A DNA stretch of 64,000 nt from Molossus alvarezi. Its lineage: Eukaryota; Chordata; Mammalia; Chiroptera; Molossidae. The position numbers and the translations under genes are program-made. The first letter of the stretch is position 1, and every line of letters begins with the position of its first letter. The notes under the pieces are model-generated. The model was not told the DNA's origin, made no database searches, and saw only the letters and a program-made list of their open reading frames with translations. Below are positions 34,601-64,000 of this stretch, piece by piece. The DNA lies in the NCBI GenBank assembly GCA_037176705.1, contig CM073886.1, positions 91,237,501 to 91,301,500 of the forward strand. Reading direction: 5' to 3'.

Positions 34601-36171
34601 CTTCTCAGAAGAGAAATATAGTATTGATTCATCCATTCATTTGAACATCTATCACATGTCAAGCTCCATTCCAGATGCTTGTCTTTGCCTTCATAGTGCT
34701 TGCATATATGGGGTGAGGAAGACGGGGGAGGATACAATGAACAATTAATACATATTACAGAAAAAACTACAGAGATTAAGGGGACCAGGGAGTGCTGAGA
34801 TGCAGGACATGAATAAGGTTTGCTATTTTATAAAGAGTAGACAAGACAGGCCTCTGTTAAGGTGACGTTTGAGCAGGCCAAAGAGTATATCAGAGAAAGG
34901 AACAGCAAGTGTAAAGACCCTTCCTAGCAGTATAGGCGGTATATGCAATCCCTACCAGCATTTATCAACTGGGGATGATCATCACCCTCAAAAACAGATT
35001 TGGAAATAAAAGAGGTGGGTATTCTGGGTTTTCACAATGATGTGGGGTAGGGGCAAGGAGTGGAGAAAAGTTCAAAGAATTAAAAGAACTGCTTTGCCCA
35101 AAATACCTACTAAAATTTTTGCTGGGGCTATCAATTACAAAATTTCTGTTACTGTTTTCAAATTGCCCTCATTATATTACCAATTATCAAACAACAAAAG
35201 ATTGCATAAGTATATCATTATAGTCATGCAACAGAATTACATCTGATGTAAACTTGAAAGTTTACCCTAATTCAACTATATTGTTTCAGTCCCACTATTT
35301 TCTACAATATGCTGGCTCATCACGTTCTGTATGTGATACAGACTAGGTCTTAGATCACTTTAGGTGATATTTATTCTGTTACTGACTTTTCTGCTTCATA
35401 CTGCATAAAAACACTGTGGAGGAGAATTTACATACCTTGACTATCAATCAGCAAATCATTCTCCCAGTCCAGTGTGGGAACATTTCCCATGCCCCACTTT
35501 CTCTGACTGACAATCACCTCATATTTTAAGACCAACTCAAAAGATACCTCCTTCATGAAGCTTTTCCCTACTTTCCCAGTTGCTCACTTCTCAGTTTTAC
35601 CATAAGCAATATGCTTCTCTCTCCATAAGCACACCTACCAGAGATATCATAAGGTTTTTCTTTATCTGCCTGCCTCCACACTAAACCATAAAATCGTCTA
35701 GGGCAACAACTAGACCTTCTCCATCCGTCTTTGTGTCCCCAGCACCTAGTACAGCGCCTGGTGCCTAGAAGGCGTTCAATGGTTGTAAAATACATGGAGA
35801 AAGAGCGAACTGCAAATCAATAAAAAATTAGTCAAATTTTAAAACATACTGGAATTTTTACCCAAGACCCTAAAAAACGCCTGCATGAGTTAGGGTGAAG
35901 CAAGAAACAGGGCCACAGGCTGGTTGATGGAGAAATCTCTACTTGAGGACTTTTTCAAAGTATACATATGCTGAGAAGCGCCAATAGGAGGTTTTCGATG
36001 CAATCCTGAACAGAGACAGGGAAAAGGACAAGACTTCTTGTGATCTCTTCCAACCCTAAAACCCCAGAACTGCCTTAATCAATGAGGTATCACTTTGGGA
36101 AACCCAGGCATCCTAGATGGGGATCTCACCTTCCCGTTCGTGGGAGGCTCCTGAATATAGATGTTGCTCAT
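9084..36171 (-). CDS. CWC27: CWC27 spliceosome-associated cyclophilin, exons 1-7 (3' part of gene outside window)
   Basis: CWC27 (SDCCAG10) is a nuclear cyclophilin-type protein of the activated spliceosome. It partners CWC22 and helps recruit exon-junction-complex factors (established knowledge). Seven minus-strand exons join in frame to give residues 1-223 of a protein of about 470 residues in human. The cyclophilin fold spans about residues 10-167. R56, F61 and Q64 ([13 protein letters not shown], residues 55-67) occupy the CypA R55/F60/Q63 positions. The CypA W121 position is E122 in [10 protein letters not shown], a known CWC27 trait associated with loss of measurable prolyl-isomerase activity. 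A basic linker (residues 175-200) and a Glu run (209-216) begin the charged tail. The start codon at 36171 has A at -3 and opens the family-typical [14 protein letters not shown]. No frameshift or internal stop is seen, so the gene looks functional. The C-terminal half is not in the window. The coordinates span introns. Confidence 0.95.
9154..10933 (-). other. CWC27: CWC27 intron 6
   Basis: 1.8 kb of AT-rich sequence. A minus-oriented MIR is seen at about 10085-10215. Nothing else is recognised. Confidence 0.9.
10085..10215 (-). mobile_element. MIR SINE
   Basis: TTATTTAATCTTCATAACAA, CCACTTTATAAGATGGGGAA. Confidence 0.8.
10934..11037 (-). CDS. CWC27: CWC27 exon 6 (residues 166-199, two bases of codon 200)
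   Basis: Acceptor TTTTTCATAG| and donor AAA|GTAATTAT. It is 104 nt, phase 0 in and phase 2 out. It encodes [20 protein letters not shown] and on to [10 protein letters not shown]. The final barrel strand passes into a strongly basic linker. Confidence 0.95.
11038..11885 (-). other. CWC27: CWC27 intron 5
   Basis: 0.85 kb, unremarkable except for one VES SINE at 11625-11819 that ends 66 bp from exon 5. Confidence 0.9.
11625..11819 (+). mobile_element. VES SINE, short subtype
   Basis: Short-type copy ending in CTCTAAAAAATCAAC without the long-type tail hairpin. Perfect 12-bp duplication TACTAACAATCA at 11613-11624 and 11820-11831. Confidence 0.93.
11886..11984 (-). CDS. CWC27: CWC27 exon 5 (residues 133-165)
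   Basis: Acceptor TTTGGTAG| and donor GAG|GTAGGAGC. It is 99 nt, phase 0 on both sides, encoding [20 protein letters not shown] and on to PHRIKSCE. It is the last structural part of the cyclophilin domain. Residue 133 is Ile where human has Val. Confidence 0.96.
11985..13421 (-). other. CWC27: CWC27 intron 4
   Basis: 1.4 kb AT-rich intron with an old MIR at about 12340-12470. The rest is unassigned. Confidence 0.9.
12340..12470 (-). mobile_element. MIR SINE
   Basis: ATCTCATTTAATCCTCACAA and AGATAAGAAAATTGAAGTTC. Confidence 0.82.
13422..13565 (-). CDS. CWC27: CWC27 exon 4 (residues 85-132)
   Basis: Acceptor CCTTCAG| and donor AAAG|GTTTGTATC. It is 144 nt, phase 0 on both sides. It encodes [20 protein letters not shown] through [23 protein letters not shown], the core barrel segment. 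Glu replaces the CypA Trp121 here, in ADEL. Skipping it would keep frame but destroy the fold. Confidence 0.97.
14022..14287 (+). mobile_element. VES SINE, full length
   Basis: Long-type copy with hairpin tail and A/G-rich poly-A. 10-bp duplication AAGAAATCTA at 14012-14021 and 14288-14297. Confidence 0.94.
14685..14869 (+). mobile_element. VES SINE, short subtype
   Basis: Head GCCCAGCCAGTGTGGCTCA, body CAGGGCACATGCC. 10-bp duplication AAAAAGAGCT at 14675-14684 and 14870-14879. Part of the D-arm region is deleted. Confidence 0.93.
15472..15841 (+). mobile_element. MaLR (MST/MLT1-type) solo LTR
   Basis: Old ERVL-MaLR LTR. ATGAACTGAATTGTGCTCCC, GATGTCTTTATAAGAAGAGG, CTTCGACTTCCTAGCCTCAA and TTTAAGCCACCCAGTCAGTG occur in family order. 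LTR only, no internal viral sequence. Confidence 0.85.
16189..16301 (-). CDS. CWC27: CWC27 exon 3 (residues 47-84)
   Basis: Acceptor TTTTTTCAG| and donor AAG|GTGAGACC. The 113 nt complete codon 47 (Ala) and encode [20 protein letters not shown] through [11 protein letters not shown]. It carries the cyclophilin signature with the conserved Arg, Phe and Gln. The ATG-initiated open frame that runs through it is only this exon read into both introns. Confidence 0.97.
16776..16909 (+). mobile_element. L1 LINE, 3'UTR only
   Basis: About 134 bp of G-rich L1 3'UTR (CACAACCAATGGACGTAGAC, ACATCTGTAACAAAAATAAG). Perfect 16-bp duplication AAAATTAATTTACATA at 16760-16775 and 16910-16925. Confidence 0.92.
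17426..17682 (+). mobile_element. VES SINE, full length
   Basis: GCCCTGGCCAGTTTGGCTCA head, CT-rich middle, decayed tail hairpin (TCCTCAGGTAAGAAT) and poly-A. Confidence 0.93.
17959..18183 (+). mobile_element. VES SINE
   Basis: Perfect 11-bp duplication AATGTATTCTG at 17948-17958 and 18184-18194. Tail is AAATAAAAATAAATAAAT. Confidence 0.93.
18484..18640 (-). mobile_element. Old L1 3' end
   Basis: T-rich start, then TTATTGAGATTCAATCGACA, GTTTCAGGTATACAACATTA and ATCTGTCACTATAG, typical of the antisense of ancient mammalian L1 3'UTRs. Confidence 0.8.
19331..19367. repeat. (AT)n/(AG)n compound microsatellite
   Basis: ATATATATAGATATATATAT followed by GAGAGAGAGAGAG. Confidence 0.9.
20588..20830 (-). 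mobile_element. VES SINE, full length
   Basis: Perfect 15-bp duplication TATATTTGCATTTTT at 20573-20587 and 20831-20845. Confidence 0.94.
20964..21184 (-). mobile_element. VES SINE, internally deleted
   Basis: GTTGCC body segment and ACCAAACCGGCCAGAGC head. A (TC)n run replaces the usual poly-T. Short flanking match TTAGTCT. Part of the body is missing. Confidence 0.85.
21866..22302 (+). mobile_element. Old L1 3' end
   Basis: ACAGAAAGACAAACACTGTA, GGTGGTTGCCAGCCGGTGGG, GTACAGCATGGTGAATACAG and TGTACCTCAGTAAAGTTGAA: a mid-age L1 3'UTR in sense. Confidence 0.88.
23462..23668 (+). mobile_element. VES SINE (cluster member 1)
   Basis: Diverged head GCCTGGCTTAGTTGGTTGGAG. Ends in an AAATCACTAAACATACCC-type tail with a decayed hairpin. 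Confidence 0.88.
23669..23888 (+). mobile_element. VES SINE (cluster member 2)
   Basis: Abuts the tail of the preceding copy. Head GTCCAGCCAGTATGGTTCAG; tail TTTAAAAAAATCAACAAAA. Confidence 0.9.
23897..24131 (+). mobile_element. VES SINE (cluster member 3)
   Basis: GCCCTGGCCGGTTTGGCTCA head immediately after the poly-A of member 2, so it probably inserted into that tail. The 3' end is ATAAATGCAAAAAAAAAG and lacks the hairpin. Confidence 0.92.
24410..24663 (+). mobile_element. VES SINE (cluster member 4), full length
   Basis: Near-consensus long-type copy. 17-bp duplication at 24393-24409 and 24664-24680 with a single C/T difference (TAAAACCATGYGGTTAT), so it is relatively young. Confidence 0.94.
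24703..24992 (+). mobile_element. VES SINE (cluster member 5)
   Basis: 9-bp duplication AAATAAAGT at 24694-24702 and 24993-25001. Hairpin tail is followed by an (AAAT)n run. Confidence 0.92.
25006..25256 (+). mobile_element. VES SINE (cluster member 6)
   Basis: Head GCCCTAGCCAGTTTGGCTCA sits 4 bp after the duplication that closes member 5. The 3' end is AAATCAATGGAAAATCA. Confidence 0.91.
25424..25655 (+). mobile_element. VES SINE, short subtype (cluster member 7)
   Basis: CCCAGCTGGTGTGGCTCAG head, GGTTTGATTCCCAGTCAGGG B-box region. Flanked by ATATATAGAT-like sequence on both sides, the right copy running into a TAGA repeat. Confidence 0.92.
25660..25693. repeat. (TAGA)n microsatellite at a SINE tail
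   Basis: About eight TAGA units directly following the poly-A and ATATATAT of the VES copy at 25424. Confidence 0.92.
25890..25986 (-). CDS. CWC27: CWC27 exon 2 (residues 15-46, first base of codon 47)
   Basis: Acceptor TTCTACAG| precedes codons for [20 protein letters not shown] and continues to IQLCLE; donor G|GTAATCAT. It is 97 nt, phase 0 in and phase 1 out. It encodes the first strands and first helix of the cyclophilin barrel. Confidence 0.96.
26071..28741 (-). mobile_element. Near full-length L1-type element lacking ORF2 (HAL1-like)
   Basis: Read on the minus strand, the element starts TACCAAGATGGCAGCATAGG (28735 leftward). A GC-rich ~1.3-kb 5'UTR follows, then a coiled-coil region (about 27350-26950) and the ORF1p RRM segment ([20 protein letters not shown], about 26907-26848). 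Next is the ORF1p C-terminal domain ([20 protein letters not shown], about 26686-26627). The 3'UTR shared with the local L1 family and an A-rich tail end it at about 26071. There is no endonuclease or reverse transcriptase. Flanking repeat TGAGTTTTC (26062-26070, 28742-28750) extends to 11 of 12 matches. ORF1 has a frameshift near 26738, so this copy is not coding-competent. Confidence 0.88.
26441..27350 (-). pseudogene. L1 ORF1p remnant, frameshifted
   Basis: Two overlapping minus-strand frames carry the RRM and C-terminal domains of L1 ORF1p, the RNA-binding chaperone of L1 particles. The shift lies near 26738, where KVKDREN runs out and [10 protein letters not shown] resumes in another frame. 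Coiled-coil-coding sequence upstream contains stops. It belongs to the surrounding ORF2-less element and is not a host gene. Confidence 0.88.
29027..29666 (+). mobile_element. L1 LINE 3' end, 5' truncated
   Basis: Same ORF2 C-terminal segment as the 6746 copy (frame interrupted), G-rich 3'UTR and A-rich tail. 11-bp duplication AAATTAAAGAA at 29016-29026 and 29667-29677. Confidence 0.93.
30715..30910 (-). mobile_element. MIR SINE
   Basis: TCTCATTTAATCTTCACCTA, CCCATTTTACTTATAAAGAA, CCAAGGCCTCACAGTGAACG. Confidence 0.87.
31081..31308 (+). mobile_element. VES SINE
   Basis: GCCCTGGCTGATGTGGCTC head, CAGGGCACATACTTAG body, AAAAACAATTAAAAAATTC tail. Flanking repeat imperfect (about 8 bp). Confidence 0.91.
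31940..32235 (-). mobile_element. Ancient L1 3'UTR fragment
   Basis: TTCAAGATATAACTCACATG, ATTTCATCACCCCCAAAAGA and GCTTCTTTCACTTAGCATAA match the antisense of old mammalian L1 3' ends. Confidence 0.85.
32850..33045 (+). mobile_element. MIR SINE
   Basis: ACCAGGAATAATAATAACCA, GGTTTGTTGTAATGACAAAA and AGTAAATGCTCAAAAATTGG. Confidence 0.83.
33148..33394 (-). mobile_element. VES SINE, full length
   Basis: Left end AATCCTCACCTGAGGATATT; right-end head GAGCCATACCAGTCAGGG. Confidence 0.92.
33876..34091 (+). mobile_element. VES SINE, short subtype
   Basis: 15-bp duplication AAACAAATATTYATT at 33861-33875 and 34092-34106 with one difference. Tail AAATCAATAAAG followed by (AAAC)n. Confidence 0.93.
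34405..34480 (+). mobile_element. L2 LINE 3' tip
   Basis: CATAGAGCCTGGAACGTACT and TGCTCTATAAATATTTGTTG, then AATGAAAG, the end of L2. Confidence 0.75.
35530..35800 (+). mobile_element. L2 LINE 3' end
   Basis: CTTCATGAAGCTTTTCCCTA, GTGTCCCCAGCACCTAGTAC and GCCTAGAAGGCGTTCAATGG are the L2 3' end in order. Confidence 0.87.
36130..36171 (-). CDS. CWC27: CWC27 exon 1 coding part (residues 1-14)
   Basis: Reverse strand reads [14 protein letters not shown] and then donor G|GTGAGATCC. It is 42 nt and ends in phase 0. The 5'UTR and transcription start lie to the right, inside the CpG island, and were not delimited. Confidence 0.96.
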
Positions 36172-36351
36172 TCTGGTCAGTGCTCAGGACTTTGCTCTTA
36201 ATTGGAGATTAGAGCGGAAGGCCGATCACTAAAGTTATCCACCTATTACGCTTCCTTAAGACCGGAGGTCGCGGAAAGTTCCAGTCTGAAGAGATCCCGA
36301 AATAAAACACCACCAAACGCTACCTTTAACCAAAACTAGCCCCGCACGGAC

Positions 36352-36363
36352 GCCGCCATGTTG
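36352..36363 (-). promoter_or_regulatory. YY1-type site in the CWC27 5' region
   Basis: The minus strand reads CAACATGGCGGC, a full match to the YY1 consensus CAANATGGCGGC. In CpG-island genes this motif usually lies just downstream of the start site in the sense direction. That suggests a CWC27 start near 36370-36400 (inference). Confidence 0.6.
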
Positions 36364-36789
36364 CTCCCGGACCGGAGCACCGCTAATCCGAAGAAGGGGG
36401 ATTCTAATGGTCTCAAAGGAAAGAGAAAAATAATCAAGTTGCTATATAGGTAACTTTAATTTCTATTACAAGTTTAAAAAGAACGATTCCTAAGTCTCAG
36501 TGTTGTTTACTTCTCTCCATGCGCGTGCAGACCTCAGTCATCCCCCCGAAACTGGCAGTAATGGTTCGGACCCTGTGTGCTCTGCAACATGACTCCCCCC
36601 GGAAACGACATCCGCGGCTGCTTGGTTCCGCTATCGCTGGAGTCTTCGAGGGCCGTCCCCACCGTCACCGAGGTGCCGCGGCGCGGGTGGGAGCAAGAGG
36701 CCTCCCTCGCCGTGCGTGGTCCGCGCAGCCGGCGGGAAACGAGCGTGCACTGGAAAGCCTAGGGTTGCTGCGATCCTTTCACCAGCGCC

Positions 36790-61414
<24,625 letters not shown>

Positions 61415-61698
61415 GTATTTTATTTAACATCATTTTTTTAAAAAGCAGGACTATGCATCTAAGATGGGTTATACATTTTTTCCTGTGTAGTCCACTTTAT
61501 TTAACATTTTTTTCTTAACAGGAGTTAGATGTTTGATTGCTTCAGTGAAATAACAAAGTCCTTCCTCTTAGGGATCAAAAAGAAAGTATTTATCTACTTT
61601 AAATTTTCTTTTTGGAGTAAATCAAGATAAAAATAACACCCCTCCCCTTGTTTTATATATTACAGAATTTTAAGTTTTAAACTATCAGCTAATTTTTT

Positions 61699-61954
61699 TT
61701 TTTTTTTTAATCCTCACCCGAGGACATTTTTGCACTTATCTTCAGATAGAGTGGGAGGGAGAGAGGGAGGAAAAGAGAGACAGAGAAACATCGATGTGAG
61801 AGAGACACATCGACTGGTTGCCACCCACACAACCTCAACTGGGGCCGGGGACAAACTGTAACCGAGGTACGTGCCCTTAGTGGGGACTGAACCCGGGTCT
61901 CTCTGGTCAGCGGGCTGATGCTCTAACCGCTGAGCCAAACCAGCCAGGGCGAAC
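61699..61954 (-). mobile_element. VES SINE, full length
   Basis: Perfect 15-bp duplication ATCAGCTAATTTTTT at 61684-61698 and 61955-61969. It inserted 269 bp downstream of exon 4. Confidence 0.95.
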
Positions 61955-62370
61955 ATCAGCTAATTTTTTAATGGAATGTATGTCTAAATTCTTCACATAT
62001 GTATTTTGTCCTTATTTGTATGAAGTTGGAGCTTAAATATTTGTATTTTTAAAATATCATTACCATGTCTAAAAAGTTTATTTATTAATAGGATTGATGT
62101 ATACTCACTTGTCATGCTAAAAATTCCTTCAAGTCTTTCAAAATCTTCATCAGCCATCTGTGAATTTTTATATCAACTCTTTTAACAATTAACTGGTTAA
62201 AGAATATCAAAAGAATTAAGAGGCAACTTTTTGCATGCTTACTGAGTGTAGTTTTATTTATACTAGCACCAACATATACATGCATACAGACATTTTTTAA
62301 GGCACTTGGCAATAGTAATTTGGCTTTGACAGTAGATTCTGCAAATCAGGTGTTGTCACTTTGTAGTTTT

Positions 62371-62588
62371 GTTTTGTTTTTTTTTTATTCCTCACCCGAT
62401 AATATTTTTCTACTTATTATCAGATAGAGTGGGAAGGAGGGAGAGAGAAACATTGATGTAATAGAGCCATATCGACTGGTTGCCTCACACACGACCTGAC
62501 CAGGGTACGTGCCCTTGACAGGAATCGAACCCGTGACTCATTGGTCCGAGGGCTGACACTCTTAACTGCTGAGCCAAACCTGCCAGGG
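62371..62588 (-). mobile_element. VES SINE
   Basis: Perfect 14-bp duplication CACTTTGTAGTTTT at 62357-62370 and 62589-62602. A short internal deletion in the body. Confidence 0.94.
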
Positions 62589-62646
62589 CACTTTGTAGTT
62601 TTTATAGCGCATTTAATATATACATTTTAGCACCTTAGCTATTTTA

Positions 62647-62672
62647 CTGCTGAGCCAAACCAGCCAGGGCAA
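62647..62672 (-). mobile_element. 26-bp VES head insert with target duplication (tailless retropseudogene-like)
   Basis: Only the first ~24 nt of a VES element (minus strand GCCCTGGCTGGTTTGGCTCA...) lies between perfect 16-bp repeats CACCTTAGCTATTTTA at 62631-62646 and 62673-62688. No body, tail or poly-A is present. Confidence 0.85.
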
Positions 62673-63081
62673 CACCTTAGCTATTTTAGAAATTGGAATA
62701 GTTAGCTTACTTTAAAGTGCTAGGAATTAAATAATAATCTTTAATGTAATAAAAACTAATTGGAAGGTAGAACTCAGTGTATTGTGTAGTCCAACTAGTA
62801 TTTTTGAATTATCAGCATTACCACAGCAATGTGGTTTCCCTATAGAAAAGGTTAGATTATCTGTTTTCTTCCAAATCTAGTATACTTGTTTTATAGTAAC
62901 AGATTTTTTATTCAAGTCTTTTTATCTTGGGCCTCACAAACCTCAGACAGAGACTGGAATTATATGAAATTTTCTTGGCACACTTAGCAGAGATAATGCC
63001 ACCTGATAAAGTTGTTGTACCAAAACGGGCGGTATCTGTAATAGTGTCAACAAATACAAATTTTAAAAAAATGAGAATCCA

Positions 63082-63224
63082 TATATGCACAACCAATAGA
63101 CACGGACATAGGCTGGGGAAAGCAGGAGGGTGGTGGAAGCGGGAAGGAAGGGATCAATGGGGAAAAATGGGGGGCATCTGTAACACTTTCAACAACAAAA
63201 AATAAGTTAAATTAAAATATTTTT
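63082..63224 (+). mobile_element. L1 LINE, 3'UTR only
   Basis: CACAACCAATAGACACGGAC through CATCTGTAACACTTTCAACA. 15-bp duplication AAAAATGAKAATCCA at 63067-63081 and 63225-63239, one difference. Confidence 0.9.
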
Positions 63225-63275
63225 AAAAATGATAATCCAGAATAAAAAGACCAAAGAAAAAGTGTGCAGGCAGAG

Positions 63276-63771
63276 CCCTGGCTGGTTTGGCTCAGTGGTT
63301 GGAGCATCGGTCCATGCACTGAAGGACAGCAGATTTGATTCCCAGTCAAGGGCATGTACCTGGGTTGCAGGTTCAATCCTCGGCACTGGGGCAACCAATA
63401 GATGTGTCTCTCTCACAGCACTGGTTTTCTCTCTCCTTCTCTTTCTTCCTCCCTCTCTCTTTCCCTCCTTCCCTCCTTCTTCCTGCCTCCCTCCTCTCCA
63501 CTCTCTCTAAAACATTCAGTGGAGCCCAGCCGGCGTGGCTCAATGGATTGAGCATCATCCCATGGACTGAGAGGTCCTGGTTTGATGTCAGGGCACATGT
63601 CCAGGTTGCAGACCTCATCCCCAGTAGGGGGCATGCAGGAGGTGGCCAATTGATATTTCTCACATTGCTGTTTCTATCTCTTTCCTTTCCTCTCTCTTTA
63701 AAAAAAAAAAAAAAAATCAATGGGAAAAATATCCTTGGGTGAGGATTAACAACAACAACAATAACAAATGG
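63276..63771 (+). mobile_element. VES SINE interrupted by a second VES SINE
   Basis: Outer 10-bp duplication GCAGGCAGAG at 63266-63275 and 63772-63781. The outer head and body occupy 63276 to about 63520. Its tail (AATCAATGGGAAAAATATCC, hairpin, AACAACAACAA) resumes at about 63715. Confidence 0.85.
63523..63716 (+). mobile_element. Inner VES SINE, short subtype, nested in the preceding copy
   Basis: GCCCAGCCGGCGTGGCTCA head to a poly-A of 17. It splits the tail segment of the outer SINE, with similar TCARTGG sequence on both sides. Confidence 0.85.
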
Positions 63772-64000
63772 GCAGGCAGAGAAGCTCTAGTCAGAATCCA
63801 GAGGTCAAGCAGGATCTTTAAAACAGGAAGACAGAGAAGGGTTGAGAATGATAGAGTTGAAAAGGGAGTAAGAAAATACATGAGAAATAAGCTCAGAAAA
63901 TGGCCAGAAGTCTTAAGTTAGTAGACAAGGAGGAGAAAGGAATACAACCTCACAAAGCAGGGAAACTCAGTCCCTAAACAAGGAAGGCAGTCAGGGAGTT

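Larger units (their letters stand above)
25987..36129 (-). other. CWC27: CWC27 intron 1
   Basis: 10.1 kb. It contains the ORF2-less L1 element (26071-28741), an L1 3' end (29027-29666), VES SINEs, MIRs and L2. 29680-30710, 31325-31935, 32240-32840, 33400-33860 and 35000-35520 are unassigned. 34625-34960 is a degraded ancient repeat related to 37715-39070. Confidence 0.9.
61415..64000 (+). other. SREK1IP1: SREK1IP1 intron 4, 5' part (continues off right edge)
   Basis: VES-rich, with an L1 3' end. The final SREK1IP1 exon (Ser-run plus Lys-rich tail) was not found here. 63785-64000 is unassigned purine-rich sequence. Confidence 0.85.

Noticed and set aside
36519..36531. NRF1-like site (ATGCGCGTGC)
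   Set aside because: Only a partial match to the consensus; in a CpG island this occurs by chance.

Overview
This is a mammalian, almost certainly bat, nuclear genomic window. Coding sequence is a small minority, carried in short GT-AG-flanked exons. The remainder is intronic DNA packed with tRNA-derived SINEs of the VES type, which mark yangochiropteran bats (vespertilionid-related lineages), plus L1 LINEs and older mammalian repeats (MIR, L2, MER5, MaLR LTRs). I cannot name the species. I saw no Helitron or abundant hAT/piggyBac MITEs of the kind common in Myotis, which is only weak evidence against that genus.

Two protein genes sit head to head around a CpG-island promoter at about 36.2-37.2 kb. 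Leftward (minus strand) is CWC27, a spliceosomal cyclophilin. Seven exons (36171 down to 9084) encode residues 1-223: the whole cyclophilin domain and the start of the charged tail. The remaining exons must lie beyond the left edge. Rightward (plus strand) is SREK1IP1 (p18SRP), a small CCHC zinc-knuckle protein. Four exons (36790 to 61414) encode residues 1-92 and part of codon 93. The lysine/serine-rich C-terminus lies beyond the right edge. All exon joins keep frame and match the known families, so both genes look intact. The two start codons are 618 bp apart, and both products belong to pre-mRNA splicing.

Layout: 1-9083 is partial CWC27 intron 7, with two opposed L1 3' ends. 9084-13565 holds exons 7 to 4. 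13566-25889 is introns 3 and 2 around exon 3 (16189-16301), with a dense same-strand VES cluster at 23.4-25.7 kb. 25890-25986 is exon 2. 25987-36129 is intron 1, containing a 2.7-kb L1-type element with 5'UTR, ORF1 and 3'UTR but no ORF2 (HAL1-like). 36130-37270 is the bidirectional promoter. 36803-45795 is SREK1IP1 intron 1, 45844-51764 intron 2, 51909-61341 intron 3 (mostly ancient L1) and 61415-64000 partial intron 4.

Most notable candidates: (a) an in-frame 27-nt microexon at 46028-46054 that would insert nine residues into the SREK1IP1 zinc knuckle; (b) a 61-nt stop-containing cryptic (poison) exon at 39626-39686; (c) the ORF2-less L1 element; (d) a 26-bp VES head flanked by a perfect 16-bp direct repeat, resembling a tailless retropseudogene; (e) opposed VES copies flanking SREK1IP1 exon 2. 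No CRISPR, operon or other bacterial-type system is present.
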